From Aristolochia californica (Eukaryota > Streptophyta > Magnoliopsida > Piperales > Aristolochiaceae): DNA of 64,000 bases. The first letter of the stretch is position 1; the number at the start of each line of letters is the position of its first letter. Under the pieces are notes generated by a model, which searched no databases, was not told the origin of the DNA, and saw only the letters and a program-made list of their open reading frames with translations. This document shows, piece after piece, positions 33,642 through 46,989 of the stretch. Position numbers and translations under genes: made by a program. The stretch lies in assembly GCA_029961685.1 (NCBI GenBank), contig JARWKL010000007.1:15819013-15883012 (forward strand). Reading direction: 5' to 3'.

Positions 33642-35663
33642 TTGTGGTGTGTGAATAGATATTTTTTATTAACATTAGTTATTATTTTAAATATTTTCCA
33701 CACATCAACTATAAATTTCTTATTTTTTTGTGATCTTTTTTGCCTTTTTTGTTTACGGGATGAAGGGGGGAACGAAAACTCAAAGTTCAGATTTAAGAAA
33801 AAAGTGTACATCTAAAATGGAAATGCACAATGCACAAATGTAGAGAGAGATATTTCCAAAGAGTGTCTGTATGTTTTAAGGATCGTATGCACTCTTTCAT
33901 TTTTATATCTAAGGTTTTATAATCGTCGGGAAACGGGGGAAGCGGGCGTTTTTTTAATGAGTGTTGACTTCAAATCAATAAGTAATTTCTTAAAAAAATA
34001 TAGCCTATTACGCATGACAAATCACTTTACAATCATCTAAGATTGTTAGCTCAACTTTTTGAATATGGGCAAAATAATGGCTTGTTTGACTCGGGCAAAT
34101 ATCCCACCGCACATTCACTTGAGAATTTAATGAGCGTTTGTTATTCTCTTTAAAAGCTTTGGATCCATAGGTCATTTGAATCTTTAACATGTTTCTCGCA
34201 TGCATATCCATTTTTAAAACATGTGTAGAAAAAATCTCCTTCATGTAAAATTCCAAGATATTAGTTTTGGACTAGTGGAATTTCCCAAACTTGGATAACA
34301 AAACTTTTGTGTTCATTTGTGGTGTGTGAATAAATTTTCTTCATTTAATTTTTTTATTGTTTTGAACTTTTTCTGTACATCAACTATGAAATTTTCATTT
34401 TGCTGAGATCTATTTGCCTTTTTTTGTTTACGGGATGAAGGGAGAGCGAAAAACTCGAAGTTTTGATTTAAGTAAAATGTGTACATCTAATACAGAAATG
34501 AGCAATGCACATATGTAGAGAGAGATAATTCCAAAGAGTGTCTTTAATTTTTAGAGATTGTAAGCACCTTTTCGTTTTTATATCTCAGGCTTTGCTATCG
34601 TCAGGAAAAATGGGTTGCGGAGGATTTTTAACTGAGTGTTGAATTTCAATACATAAGTCATTTCATACAAAAATATAGCCCGTTACGCATGATAAATCAC
34701 ATTACAATCATCTATGATTAATTATGTCAGCTTTTTGAAAATGGGCAAAATAATGGCATGTTTGACTCGGGTAAATATCCCACGCCAAGTTCACTTGAGA
34801 ATTTAATGAGCGTTTGTTATTCTCTTTAAAAGTTTTGCATCCATAGCTCATTTGCATCTTTAACATATTTCAAACATGCACATCCATTTTTAAAACATGT
34901 GTGGATGAAATCTCTTTGTTGCAAAATTCCAAGCTATAAGGGTTAAACTAGTGGAATTTCTCAAAATTGGATAACAAAACTTTTGTGTTCATTTGTGTTG
35001 GGTGAATAAATTTTCTTTATTTATATTTGTTATTTTTTAAAATTTTATCCACACATCAGCTATAAAATTTTCATTTTGTTGTAAGCTTTTTGCCTTGTTT
35101 GTTTTCTGGATGAAGGGAGAGCGAAAAGTCAAAGTTTTGATTTAATAAAAAAGTGTACATCTAAAATGGAAAAGCACAATGCACAATTGTAGGGAGAGAT
35201 AATTCGACAGAGTGTCTGTAATTTATAGGGATTGTAAGCTCTTTTAATTTTTATATCTCAAGTTTTGCAATCGTCGTGAAAAATTGGTGGCAGAGGATTT
35301 TTAACTGAGTGTTGAATTGCAATCCATAAGTCATTTCATACACATATAGCCCGTTATGCATGATAAATCACTTTACAATCATCTATGATTGTTAGATCAA
35401 ATTTTGGAAAATGGCCAAAACAATGACTTGTTAGACTCGGGTAAATATCCCACCGCACGTTCACTTGAGAATTTAATGAGCATTTGTTATTCTCTTTCAA
35501 AGCTTTGAATCCATAGGCCATATGAATCTTCAAAAAATTTCAAGCATGCATATCCATTTTTAAAACATGTGTAGAAAAAATCTCCTTCATGTAAAATTCC
35601 AAGCTTAATAGGGTTGGACTAATGGAATTTCCCAAAGTTGGATAACAAAACTTTTGTGTTCAT
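33642..35663 (+). repeat. A-B-C trimer, units at 33642, 34317, 34993
   Basis: Units are 675, 676 and 671 bp. The B unit has the variant CCCACGCCAAGTTC (usually CCCACCGCAAGTTC), shared with non-adjacent B units at about 40090, 51805 and 55068. The C unit is followed by a B head, so an A unit is missing. Confidence 0.9.
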
Positions 35664-36990
35664 TTGTGGTGTGTGAATAAATTTTCTTCATTTATTTTTT
35701 TAATATTTTGAACTTTTTCCGTCCATCAACTATGAAATTTTCATTTTGCTGTGATCTATTTGCATTTTTTGTTTACGGGATGAAGGGAGAGCGAAAAACT
35801 CGAAGTTTTGATTTAAGAAAAATGCGTACATCTAAAACGGAAATGCACAATGCACATATCTAGAGAGAGATAATTCCAAAGAGTGTCTGTTATTTTTAGG
35901 GATTGTAAGCACCTTTTCATTTTTATATCTCAGGTTTTGCAATCGTCGGGAAAAATGGGTTGCAGTGGATTTTTAACTTTGTGTTGAATTGCAATCCATA
36001 AGTCATTTCATACAAAAAATATAGGTCGTTACGCATGATAAATCACATTAAAATCATCTATGATTAATTATATCAGCTTTTTACAAATGGGCAAAATAAG
36101 GGCATGTTTGGCTCGGGTAAATATCCCACCTCATGTTCACTTGAGAATTTAATGAGTGTTTGTTATTCTATTTAAATGCTTTGCATCCATAGCTCATTTT
36201 CATCTTTAACATGTTTCAAACATGCATATGCATTTTTAAAACTTGTGTGGATGAAATCTCATTCTTGCAAAATTCCAAGCTATTTGGGTTAAACTAGTGG
36301 AATTTCTGAAAATTGGATAACAAAACTTTTGTGTTCATTTGTGATGGGTGAATAAATTTTCATTATTTATATTTGTTATTGTTTTAAATTTTTTCCATAT
36401 ATCAACTATAAAATTTTCATTTTGTTGTAAGCTTTTTGCCTTGTTTCTTTTTGGGAAGATGGGAGAGCGAAAAGTCAATGTCTTGATTTAAGAAAAAAGT
36501 GTACATCTAAAATGGAAAAGCACATTGCACAATTGTAGGGAGAGAGAATTCCAAAGAGTGGCTGTAATTTTTAGGGATTGTAAGCTCTTTTTAGTTTTTA
36601 TATCTCAGGTTTTGCTATCGTTGGGAAAAATTGGTGGCAGAGGATTTTTGACTGAGTGTTGAATTGTAATCCATAAGTCATTTCATACAAAAATATAGCC
36701 CGTTACGCATGATCAATCACTTTCAATCATCTACGAATGTTAGATAAAATTTTTGAAAATAGGCAAAATAATGACTTGTTAGACTCGAGTAAATATCCCA
36801 CCGCACGTTCACTTGAGAATTTAATGAGCGTTTGTTATTCTCTTTAAAAGCTTTGGATCCATAGATCATTTGAGTCTTTAACATGTTTCAAGCATGCATA
36901 TCCATTTTTAAATTCGTGTCAAATTCCAAGCTTAATAGGGTTGGACTAATGGAATTTCCCAAACTTAGATAACAAAACTTTTGTGTTCAT
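35664..36990 (+). repeat. B and C units at 35664 and 36339 after a C-to-B switch
   Basis: The preceding tail is C (TTGGACTAATGG) but the head is B (GAATAAATTTTCTTC), so the switch lies in about 35625-35678. The C unit is 652 bp, with about 22 bp missing near 36915 in the ACATGTGTAG to CTTCATG region. Confidence 0.88.
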
Positions 36991-38950
36991 TTGTGGTGTG
37001 TGAATAGAAATTTTTTATTTACATTAGTTATTATTTTAAATATTTTCCACACATCAACTATAAAATTTTTATTTTGTTGTGATCTTTTTTGCCTTATTTG
37101 TTTACGGGACGAAGGGGGAGCGAAAACTCAAAGTTCTGATTTAAGAAAAAAGTGTACATCTAAAAATGAAATGCACAATGCACAAATGTAGAGAGAGATA
37201 TTTCCAAAGAGTGTCTATTTGTTTTAGGGATCGTATGCATTTTTTCGTTTTTATAACTAAGGTTTTGCAATCGTCGGGAAACGGAGGAGGCGGACGATTT
37301 TGAACTGAGTGTTGACTTGAAATCCATAAGTCATTTCTTAGAAAAATATAGCCCGTTACGTATGACAAATCACTTTACAATCATCTATGATTGTTAGATC
37401 AACGTTTTGAATATGGGCAAAATAATGGTTTGTTTGACTCGGGCAAATATCCCACCGCACGTTCACTTGAGAATTTAATGAGCGTTTGTTATTCTCTTTA
37501 AAAGCTTTGGATCCATAGGTCATTTGAATCTTTAACATGTTTATGGCATCCATATCCATTTTTAAAACATGTGTAGAAAAAATCTCTATCATGTAAAATT
37601 CCAAGATATTAGTTTTGGACTAGTGGAATTTCCCAAACTTGGATAACAAAACTTTTGTGTTCATTTGTGGTGTGTGAATAAATTTTCTTCATTTACTTTT
37701 TTTATAGTTTTAAACTTTTTCCGTACATCAACTATGAAATTTTCATTTTGTTGTTATCTATTTGCCTTTTTGTTTACGGGATGAAGGGAGAATGCACATA
37801 TGTAGAGAGAGATAATTCCAAAGAGTTCTGTAAATTTTAGGGATTGTAAGCACCTTTTCGTTTTTATATCTCAGGTTTTGCAATCGTCGGGAAAAATGGG
37901 TTGCGGAGAATTTTTAACTGAGTGTTGAATTGCAATCCATAAGTGATTTCATACAAAAATATAGCCCATTACACATGATCAATCACATTAAATCATCTAG
38001 GAATAATTATGTCAGCTTTTTGCAAATGGGCAAAATAATGGCATGTTTGACTCGGGTAAATATCCCACCGCAAGTTCACTTGAGAATTTAATGAGCGTTT
38101 GTTATTCTCTTTAAAAGCTTTGCATCCATAGCTCATTTGCATCTTTAACATGTTTCAAACATGCATATCCATTTTTAAAACATGTGTGGATGAAATCTCT
38201 TGCTTGCAAAATTCCAAGCTATTAGGGTTAAACTAGTGGAATTTCCCAAAATTGGATAACTAAACTTTTGTGTTCATTTGTGTTGGCTTAATAAATTTTA
38301 TTCATTTATATTTGTTATTGTTTTAAATTTTTTCTATACTTCAACTATAATATTTTCATTTTGTTGTAAGCTTTTTGCCTTGTTTGTTTTAGGGATGAAG
38401 GGAGAGCGAAAAGTCAAAGTTTTGATTTAAGAAAAAAGTGTACATCTAAAGTGGAAAAGCACAACGCACAATTGTAGGGACAGATAATTCCAAAGAGTGT
38501 CTATAATTTTTAGGGATTGTAAGCTCTTTTTAGTTTTATATCTCAGGTTTTCCAATCGTCGGGAAAAATTGGTGGTAGAGGATTTTTAACTGAGTGTTGA
38601 ATTGCAATCCATAAGTCATTTCATACAAAAATATAGCCCGTTACGCATGATAAATCACTTTACAATCATCTATGATTGTTACATCAAATTTTTGAAAATG
38701 GGTAAAATAATAACTTGTTAGACTCGGGTAAATATCCCACCGCACGTTCACTTGAGAATTTAATAAGCGTTTTTTATTCTCTTTCAAAGCTTTGGATCCA
38801 TAGGTCATTTGAATCTTTAACATGTTTCAAGCATGCATATCGATTTTTAAAACATGTGTAGAAAAAATCTCGTGCATGTAAAATTTTAAGCTTAATAGGG
38901 TTGGACTAATGACATTTCCCAAACTTGGATAACAAAACTTTTGTGTTCAT
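36991..38950 (+). repeat. A-B-C trimer, units at 36991, 37665, 38278
   Basis: Units are 674, 613 and 673 bp. The B unit lacks about 61 bp at 37790, where GAAGGGAG joins AATGCACATATG, removing the AAAACTCGAAG region. This is the first A unit with the AACGTTTTGAAT variant. Confidence 0.9.
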
Positions 38951-40961
38951 TTGTGGTGTGTGAATAGATATTTTTTATTTACATGAGTTATTATTTTAAA
39001 TATTTTCCTCACATCAACTACAAATTTTTTATTTTGTTGTGATCTTTTTTGCCTTTTTTTTTACGGGATGAAGGGGGAGCAAAAACTCAATGTTCTGATT
39101 TAAGAAAAATGTTTACATCTAAAATGGAAATGCACAATGCACAAATGTAGAGAGAGATATTTCCAAAGAGTGTCTGTAAGTTTTAGGGATCGTTTGCACT
39201 TTTTCGTTTTTATATCTAAGGTTTTGCAATCGTCGAGAAATGGGGGAGGCGGGTGATTTTTAATTGAGTGTTGACTTCAAATCCACAAGTCATTTCTTAC
39301 AAAAAAAATATAGCCCGTTACGCTTGACAATCACTTTACAATCACCTATGATTGTTAGCTGAACTTTTTGAATATGGGCAAAATAATTGCTTGTTTGACT
39401 CGTGCAAATATCCCACCGCATGTTCACTTGAGAATTTAATGAGAGTTTGTTATTCTCTTTAAAAGCTTTGGATCCATAGGTCATTTGAATCTTTAACATG
39501 TTTCTGGCATGCATATCCATTTTTAAAACATGTGTAGAAAAAATCTCCATCATGTAAAATTCCAAGATATGAGTTTTGGACTAGTGGAATTTCCCAAACT
39601 TGGATAACAAAACTTTTGTGTTCATTTGTGGTTTGTGAATAAATTTTCTTCATTTACTTTTTTTATTGTTTTAAACTTTTTCCGTACATCAACTATGAAA
39701 TTTTCATTCTGCTGTAATCTATTTGCCTTTTTTGTTTATGGGATCAAGGGAGAGCGAAAAACTCGAAGTTTTGATTTAAGAAAAATGTGTACATCTAAAA
39801 CGGAAATGCACAATGCACATATGTAGAGAGAGATAATTCCAAAGAGTGTCTATAATTTTTAGGGATAACAAGCACCTTTTCGTTATTATATCTCAGGTTT
39901 TGCAATGGTTGGGGAAAATGGGTTGCGAAGGATTTTTAACTGAGTGTTGAATTGCAATCCATAAGTCATTTCATACAAAAATATAGCCCGTTACGCATGA
40001 CAAATCACATTACAATCATCTATGATTAATTATGTCAGCTTTTTGCAAATGGGCAAAATAATGGCATGTTTGACTCGGGTAAGTATCCCACGCCAAGTTC
40101 ACTTGAGAATTTAATGAGCATTTGTTATTCTCTTTAAAAGCTTTGCATCCATAGCTCATTTGCATCTTTAACATGTTTCAAACATGCATATCCATTTTTA
40201 AAACATGTGTGGACGAAATCTCTTTCTTGCAAAATTCCAAGCTATTAGGGTTAAACTAGTGGAATTTCCCAAAATTGGATAACAAAACTTTTGTGTTCAT
40301 TTGTGTTGGGTGAATAAATTTTCTTTATTTATATTTGTTATTATTTTAAATTTTTTTCATACATCAACTACAAAATTTTCATTTTGTTGTAAGCTTTTTG
40401 CCTTGTTTTTTTTGGGGACGAAGGGAGAGCGAAAAGTCAAAATTTTGATTTAAGTAAAAAGGGTACATCTAAAATGGAAAAGCACAATGCACAATTGAAG
40501 GGAGAGATAATCCCAAAGAGTGGCTGTAATTTTTAGGGATTGTAAGCTCTTTTTAGTTTTTATATCTCAGGTTTTGCAATCGTCGGGAAAAATTGGTGGC
40601 AGAGGATTTTTAACTGAGTGTTTAAATGCAATCCATAAGTCATTTCATACAAAAATATAGCCCGTTACGCATGATAAATCAATTCACAATCATCTATGAT
40701 TGTTAGATCAAATTTTTGAAAATGGGAAAAATAATGACTTGTTAGACTCGCCACACGTTCACTTGAGAATTAAATGAGCGTTTGTTATTCTCTTTAAAAG
40801 CTTTGGATCCATAGGTCATTTGAATCTTTAACATGTTTCAAGCATGCGTATCCATTTTTAAAACATGTGTAGAAAAAATCTCCTTCGTTTAAAATTCCGA
40901 GCTTAATAGGGTTGGACTAATGGAATTTCCCAAACTTGGATAACAAAACTTTTGTGTTCAT
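38951..40961 (+). repeat. A-B-C trimer, units at 38951, 39626, 40301
   Basis: Units are 675, 675 and 661 bp. The C unit lacks about 13 bp at 40750 (GACTCG joined to CCACACG). The A unit has AACTTTTTGAAT, unlike its neighbours on both sides. Confidence 0.91.
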
Positions 40962-42953
40962 TTGTGGTGTGTCAATAGATATTTTTTATTTACATTAGTT
41001 ATTATTTTAAATATTTTCCACACATGAACTATAAAATTTTTATTTTGTTGTGATCTTTTTTGCCTTTTTTGTTTACGGGATGAAGGGGGAGCGAAAACTC
41101 AAAGTTCTGATTTAAGAAAAAAGTGTACATCTAAAATGGAAATGCACAATGCATAAATGTAGAGAGAGATATGTCCAAAGAGAGTCAGTATGTTTGAGAG
41201 ATCGTATGCACTTTTTTTGTTTTTATATCTAAGGTTTTGCAATCGTTGGGAAACGGGGGAGGCGAGCGATTTTTAACTGAGTGTTGACTTCAAATCCATA
41301 AGTCCTTTCTTAGAAAAACATAGCCCGTCACGCATGACAAATCACTTTACAATCATCTATGATTGTTAGTTCAACGTTTTGAATATGGGCAAAATAATGG
41401 CTTGTTTGACTCGGGCAAATATCCCACCGCACGTTCACTTGAGAATTTAATGAGCGTTTGTTATTCTCTTTAAAAGCTTCAAATCCATAGGTCATTTGAA
41501 TCTTTAACATGTTTCTGGCATGCATATCCATTTTTAAAACATGTGTAGAAAAAATCTCCTTCATGTAAAATTCCAAGATATTAGTTTTGGACTAGTGGAA
41601 TTTCCCAAACTTGGATAACAAAACTTTTGTGTTCATTTGTGGTGTTTGAATAAATTTTCTTCATTTACTTTTTTTATTGTTTTAAACTTTTTCCGTAAAT
41701 CATCTATGAAATTTTCATTTTGCTGTGATCTATTTGCCTTTTTTGTTTACGGGATGAAGGGAGAGAGAAAAACTCAAAGTTTTTATTTAAGAAAAATGTG
41801 TACATCTAAAATGGAAATGCACAATGCACATATGTAGAGAGAAATAATTCCAAAGAGTGTCTATAATATTTAGTGATTGTAAGGACCTTTTCGGGAAAAA
41901 TGGGTTGCGGAGGATTTTTAACTGAGTGTTGAATTGCAATCCATAAGTCATTTCATACAAAAATATAGCCCGTTACGCATGATAAATCACATTACAATCA
42001 TCTATGAATAATTATGTCAGCTTTTTTCAAATGAGCAAAATAATGGCATGTTTGACTCGGGTTAATATCCCACGAAAGTTCACTTGAGAATTTAATGAGC
42101 GTTTGTTATTCTCTTTAAAAGCTTTGCATCCATAGCTTATTTGCATCTTTAACATGTTTCAAACATGCAAGTCCATTTTTAAAACATGTGTGGATGAAAT
42201 CTCTTTCTTGCAAAATTCCAAGCTATTATGGTTAAGCTAGTGGAATTTTTCAAAATTGGATAACTAAACTTTTGTGGTCATTTGTGTTGGGTGAATAAAT
42301 TTTCTTTATTTATATTTGTTATTTTTTTAAATTTTTTCCATACATCAACTATAAAATTTCATTTTGTTGTAAGCTTTTTGCCTTGTTTGTTTTCTGGATG
42401 AGGGGAGAGCGAAAAGTCAAAGTTTTGATTTAAAAAAAGAGTGTACATCTAAAATGGAAAAGCACAATGCACAATTGTAGGGAGAGCTTATTCCAAAGAG
42501 TGTCTGCAATTTTTAGGGATTGTAAGCTTTTTTTAGTTTTTATATCTCAAGTTTTGCAATCGTCGAGAAAAATTGGTGGCAAAGGATTTTTACTGAGTGT
42601 TGAATTGCAATCCATAAGTCATTTCATACAAAAATATAGCCCGTTACGCATGATAAATCACTTTACAATCATCTATGATTGTTATAACAAATTTTTGAAA
42701 ATGGTCAAAATAATAACTTGTTAGAGTCGGGTAAATATCCCCCCGCACGTTCACTTGAGAATTTAATGAGCGTTTGTTATTGACTCTAAAAGTTTTGTAT
42801 CCATAGGTCATTTGAATCTTTAACATGTTTGAAGCATGCATATCCATTTTTAAAACATGTGTAGAAAAAATCTCCTTCATGTAAAATTCCAAGCTTAATT
42901 GGGTTGGACTAATGACATTTCACAAACTTGGATAACAAAACTTTTGTGTTCAT
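40962..42953 (+). repeat. A-B-C trimer, units at 40962, 41637, 42282
   Basis: Units are 675, 645 and 672 bp. The B unit lacks about 30 bp at 41893, almost the same segment as is missing at 12450. From about 41870 to the end, this trimer shares many private variants with the next one. Confidence 0.91.
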
Positions 42954-44978
42954 TTGTGGTGAGTGAATAGATATTTTTTATTTACATTATTTATTATTTT
43001 AAATATTTTCCACACATCATATATAAATTTTTTAATTTGTTGTGATCTTTTTTGCCTTTTTTTTTTTTACGGGATGAAGGGCGAGCGAAAACTCATAGTT
43101 CTGATTTAAGAAAAAAGTGAACAACTAAAATGGAATTGCACAATGCACAAATGTAGAGAGAGATATTTCCAAAGAGTGTCTGTATGTTTTAGGGATCGTA
43201 TGCACTTTTTTCGTTTTTATATCTAAGGTTTTGCAATCGTCGGGAAACGGGGGAGGCGAGCGATTTTTAACTGAGTTTTGACTTCAAATCCATAAGTCAT
43301 TTCTTACAAAAATATAGCCCGTTACACATGACAAATCACTTTACAATCATCTATGATTGTTAACTCAACGTTTTGAATCTGGGCAAAATAATGGCTTGTT
43401 TGACTCAGGCAAATATCCCACAGCACGTTCACTTGAGAATTTAATGAGCGTTTGTTATTCTCTTTAAAAGCTTCGGATCCATAGGTCATTTGAATCTTTA
43501 ACATGTTTCTGGCATACATATCCATTTTTAAAACATGTGTAGAAAAAATATCCTTCATGTAAAATTCATAGATATTAGTTTTGGAGTAGTGGAATTTCCC
43601 AAACTTGGATAACAAAACTTTTGTGTTCATTTGTGGTGTGTGAATAAATTTTCTTCATTTACTTTTTTTATTGTTTTAAACTTTTTTTTTACATCAACTA
43701 CGAAATTTTCATTTTGCTGTGATCTATTTGCCTTTTTTGTTTACAGGATGATGGGAGAGAGAAAAACTCAAAGTTTTGATTTAAGAAAAATGTGTACATC
43801 TAAAACGGAAATGCACAATGCACATATGTAGAGAGAGATAATTCCAAAGAGTGTCTGTAATATTTAGTGATTGTAAGCACCTTTTCGTTTTTATATCTCA
43901 GGTTTTGCAATCGTCGGGAAAAATGGGTTGTGGAGGATTTTTAACTGAGTGTTGAATTGAAATCCATAAGTCTTTTCATACAAAAATATAGCCCGTTACG
44001 CATGATAAATCACATTACAATCATCTATGATTAATTATGTCAGCTTTTTGCAAATGGGCAAAAATATTGGCTTGTTTGACTCGGGTTAATATCCCACCGA
44101 AAGTTCACTTGAGAATTTAATGAGCGTTTGTTATTCTCTTTAAAAGCTTTGCACCCATAGCTTATTTGCATATTTAACATGTTTCAAACATGCATATCCA
44201 TTTTTAAAACATGTGTGGATGAAATCTCTTTCTTGCAAAATTCCAAGCTATTATGGTTAAACTAGTGGAATTTCCCAAAATTGGATAACTAAACTTTTGT
44301 GGTCATTTGTGTTGGGTGAATAAATTTTCTTTATTTATATTTGTTATTTTTTTAAATTTTTTCCATACATCAACTATAAAATTTCATTTTGTTGTAAGCT
44401 TTTTGCCTTGTTTGTTTTCGGGATGAGGGGAGAGCGAAAAATCAAAGTTTTGATTTAAGAAAAGAGTGTACATCTAAAATGGAAAAGCACAATGCACAAT
44501 TGTAGGGAGAGCTTATTCCAAAGAGTGTCTGCAATTTTTAGGGATTGTAAGCTTTTTTTAGTTTTCATATCTCAGGTTTTGCGATCGTCGAGAAAAATTG
44601 GTGGCAGAGGATTTTTACTGAGTGTTGAATTGCAATACTTAAGTCATTTCATACAAAAATATAGCCCATTACGCATGATAAATCACTTTACAATCTTTTA
44701 TGATTGTTATAACAAATTTTTGAAAATGGGCAAAATAATAACTTGTTAGACTCGAGTAAATATCCCACCGCACGTTCACTTGAGAATTTAATGAGCGTTT
44801 TTTATTGTCTTTAAATGCTTTGTATCCATAGGTCATTTGAATCTTTAACATGTTTCAAGTATGCATATCCATTTTTAAAACATGTGTAGAAAAAATCTCC
44901 TTCATGTAAAATTCCAAGCTTAATTGGGTTGGACTAATGAGATTCCACAAACTTGGAAAACAAAACTTTTGTGTTCAT
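42954..44978 (+). repeat. A-B-C trimer, units at 42954, 43631, 44307
   Basis: Units are 677, 676 and 672 bp. Its C unit matches that at 42282 in GGGATGAGGGGAGAGCG, GAGAGCTTATTCC, GTTATAACAAATTTTTG and TTAATTGGGTTGGAC. The two are 2,025 bp apart, so one trimer was copied from the other recently relative to the rest. Confidence 0.92.
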
Positions 44979-46989
44979 TTGTGGCGTGTGAATAGATATT
45001 TTTTATTTACATTAGTTAATATTTTAAATATTTTCCACACATCATCTATAAATTTTTTATTTTGTTGTGATCTTTTTTGCCTTTTTTGTTTACGGGATGA
45101 AGTGGGAGCGAAAACTCAAAGTTCTGATTTAAGAAAAAAGTGTACATCTAAAATGGAAATGCACAATGCACAAATGTAGAGAGAGATATTTCCAAAGAGT
45201 GTCTGTATGTTTTGGGGATCGTATGCACTTTTTTCGTTTTAATATCTAAGGTTTTGCAATCGTCGGGAAACGGGGGAGGCGGGCGATTTTTAATGGAGTG
45301 TTGACTTCAAATCCATAAGTCATTTCTTACAAAAATATAGCCCGTTACGCATGACAAATCACTTTACAATCATCTATGATTGTTAGCTCAACGTTTTGAA
45401 TATGGGCAAAATAATGGCTTGTTTGACGGGCAAATATCCCACCGCACTTTCACTTGAGAATTTAATGAGCGTTTGTTATTCTCTTTAAAAGCTTCGGATC
45501 CATAGGTCAGTTGAATATTTAACATGTTTCTGGCATGCATATCTATTTTTAAAACATGTGTAGAAGAAATCTCCTTCATGAAAAATTCCAAGATATTAAT
45601 TTTGGACTAGTGGAATTTCGCAAACTTGGATAACAAAACTTTTGTGTTCATTTGTGGTGTGTGAATAAATTTTCTTCATTTACTTTTTTTATTGTTTTAA
45701 AATTTTTCCATACATCAACTATGAAATTTTCATTTTGTTGTGATCTATTTGCCTTTTTTGTTTACGGGATGAAGGGAGAGCGTAAAACTCTTAGTTTTGA
45801 TTTAAGAAAAAAGTATACATCTAAAACGGAAATGCACACTGCACATATGTAGAGAGAGATAATTCCAAAGAGTGTTTGTAATTTTTAGGGATTGTAAGCA
45901 GCTTTTCGTTTTTATATCTCAGGTTTTGCAATCGTCGGGAAAAAATGGGTTGCGGAGGATTTTTAACTGAGTGTTGATTTGCAATCCATAAGTCATTTCA
46001 TACAAAAATATAGCCCGTTACGCATGATAAATCACATTACAATCATCTATGATTAATTATGTCAGCTTTTTGCTAATGGGCAAAATAATGGTATGTTTGA
46101 CTCGGATAAATATCCCACCACAAGTTCACTTGAGAATTTAATGAGAGATTATTATTCTCTTTAAAAGTTTGGCATCCATAGCTCATTTGCATCTTTAACA
46201 TGTTTCAAACATGCATATCCATTTTTAAAATGTGTGGATGAAATCTCTTTCTTGCAAAATTCCAAGCTATTAGGGTTAAACTAGTGGAATTTCCCAAAAT
46301 TGGATAACAAAACTTTTGTGTTCATTTGTGTTGGGTGAATACATTTTCTTTATATATATTTGTTATTGTTTCAAATTTTTTCCATACATCGACTATAAAA
46401 TTTTCATTTTGTTGTAAGCTTTTTGCCTTGTTTGTTTTCAGGATGAAGGGAGAGCGAAATGTGAGAGTTTTCATTTAAGAAAAGAGTGTACATCTAAAAT
46501 GGAAAAGCACAATGCACAATTGTAGGGAGAGATAATTCCAAAGAGTGTCTGTAATTTTTAGGGATTGCAAACTCTTTTTGGTTTTTATATCTCAGGCTTT
46601 GCAATCATCGGGAAAAATTGGTGGCAGAGGATTTTTAACTTAGTGTTGAATAAGTCATTTAATACAAAAATATAGCCCGTTACGCATGATAAATCACTTT
46701 ACAATCATCTATGATTGTTAGATCAAATTTTTGAAAATGGGCAAAATAATGACTTGTTAGACTCGGGTAAATATCCCACCGCACGTTCACTTGAAAATTT
46801 AACGAGCGTTTGTTATTCTCTTTAAGAGCTTTGGATCCATAGGTCATTTGAATCTTTAACATGTTTCAAGATTGCATATCCATTTTTAAAACATGTGTAG
46901 AAAAAATCTCCTTGATGTAAAATTTGATGCTTAATAGGGTTGAATTAATGGAATATCGCAAACATGGATAAGAAAACTTTTTTGTTCAT
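44979..46989 (+). repeat. A-B-C trimer, units at 44979, 45652, 46326
   Basis: Units are 673, 674 and 664 bp. The A unit shares CATCATCTATAAATTTTTTA and GCTTCGGATCC with the A unit at 42954, extending the similarity of adjacent trimers. Confidence 0.92.
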
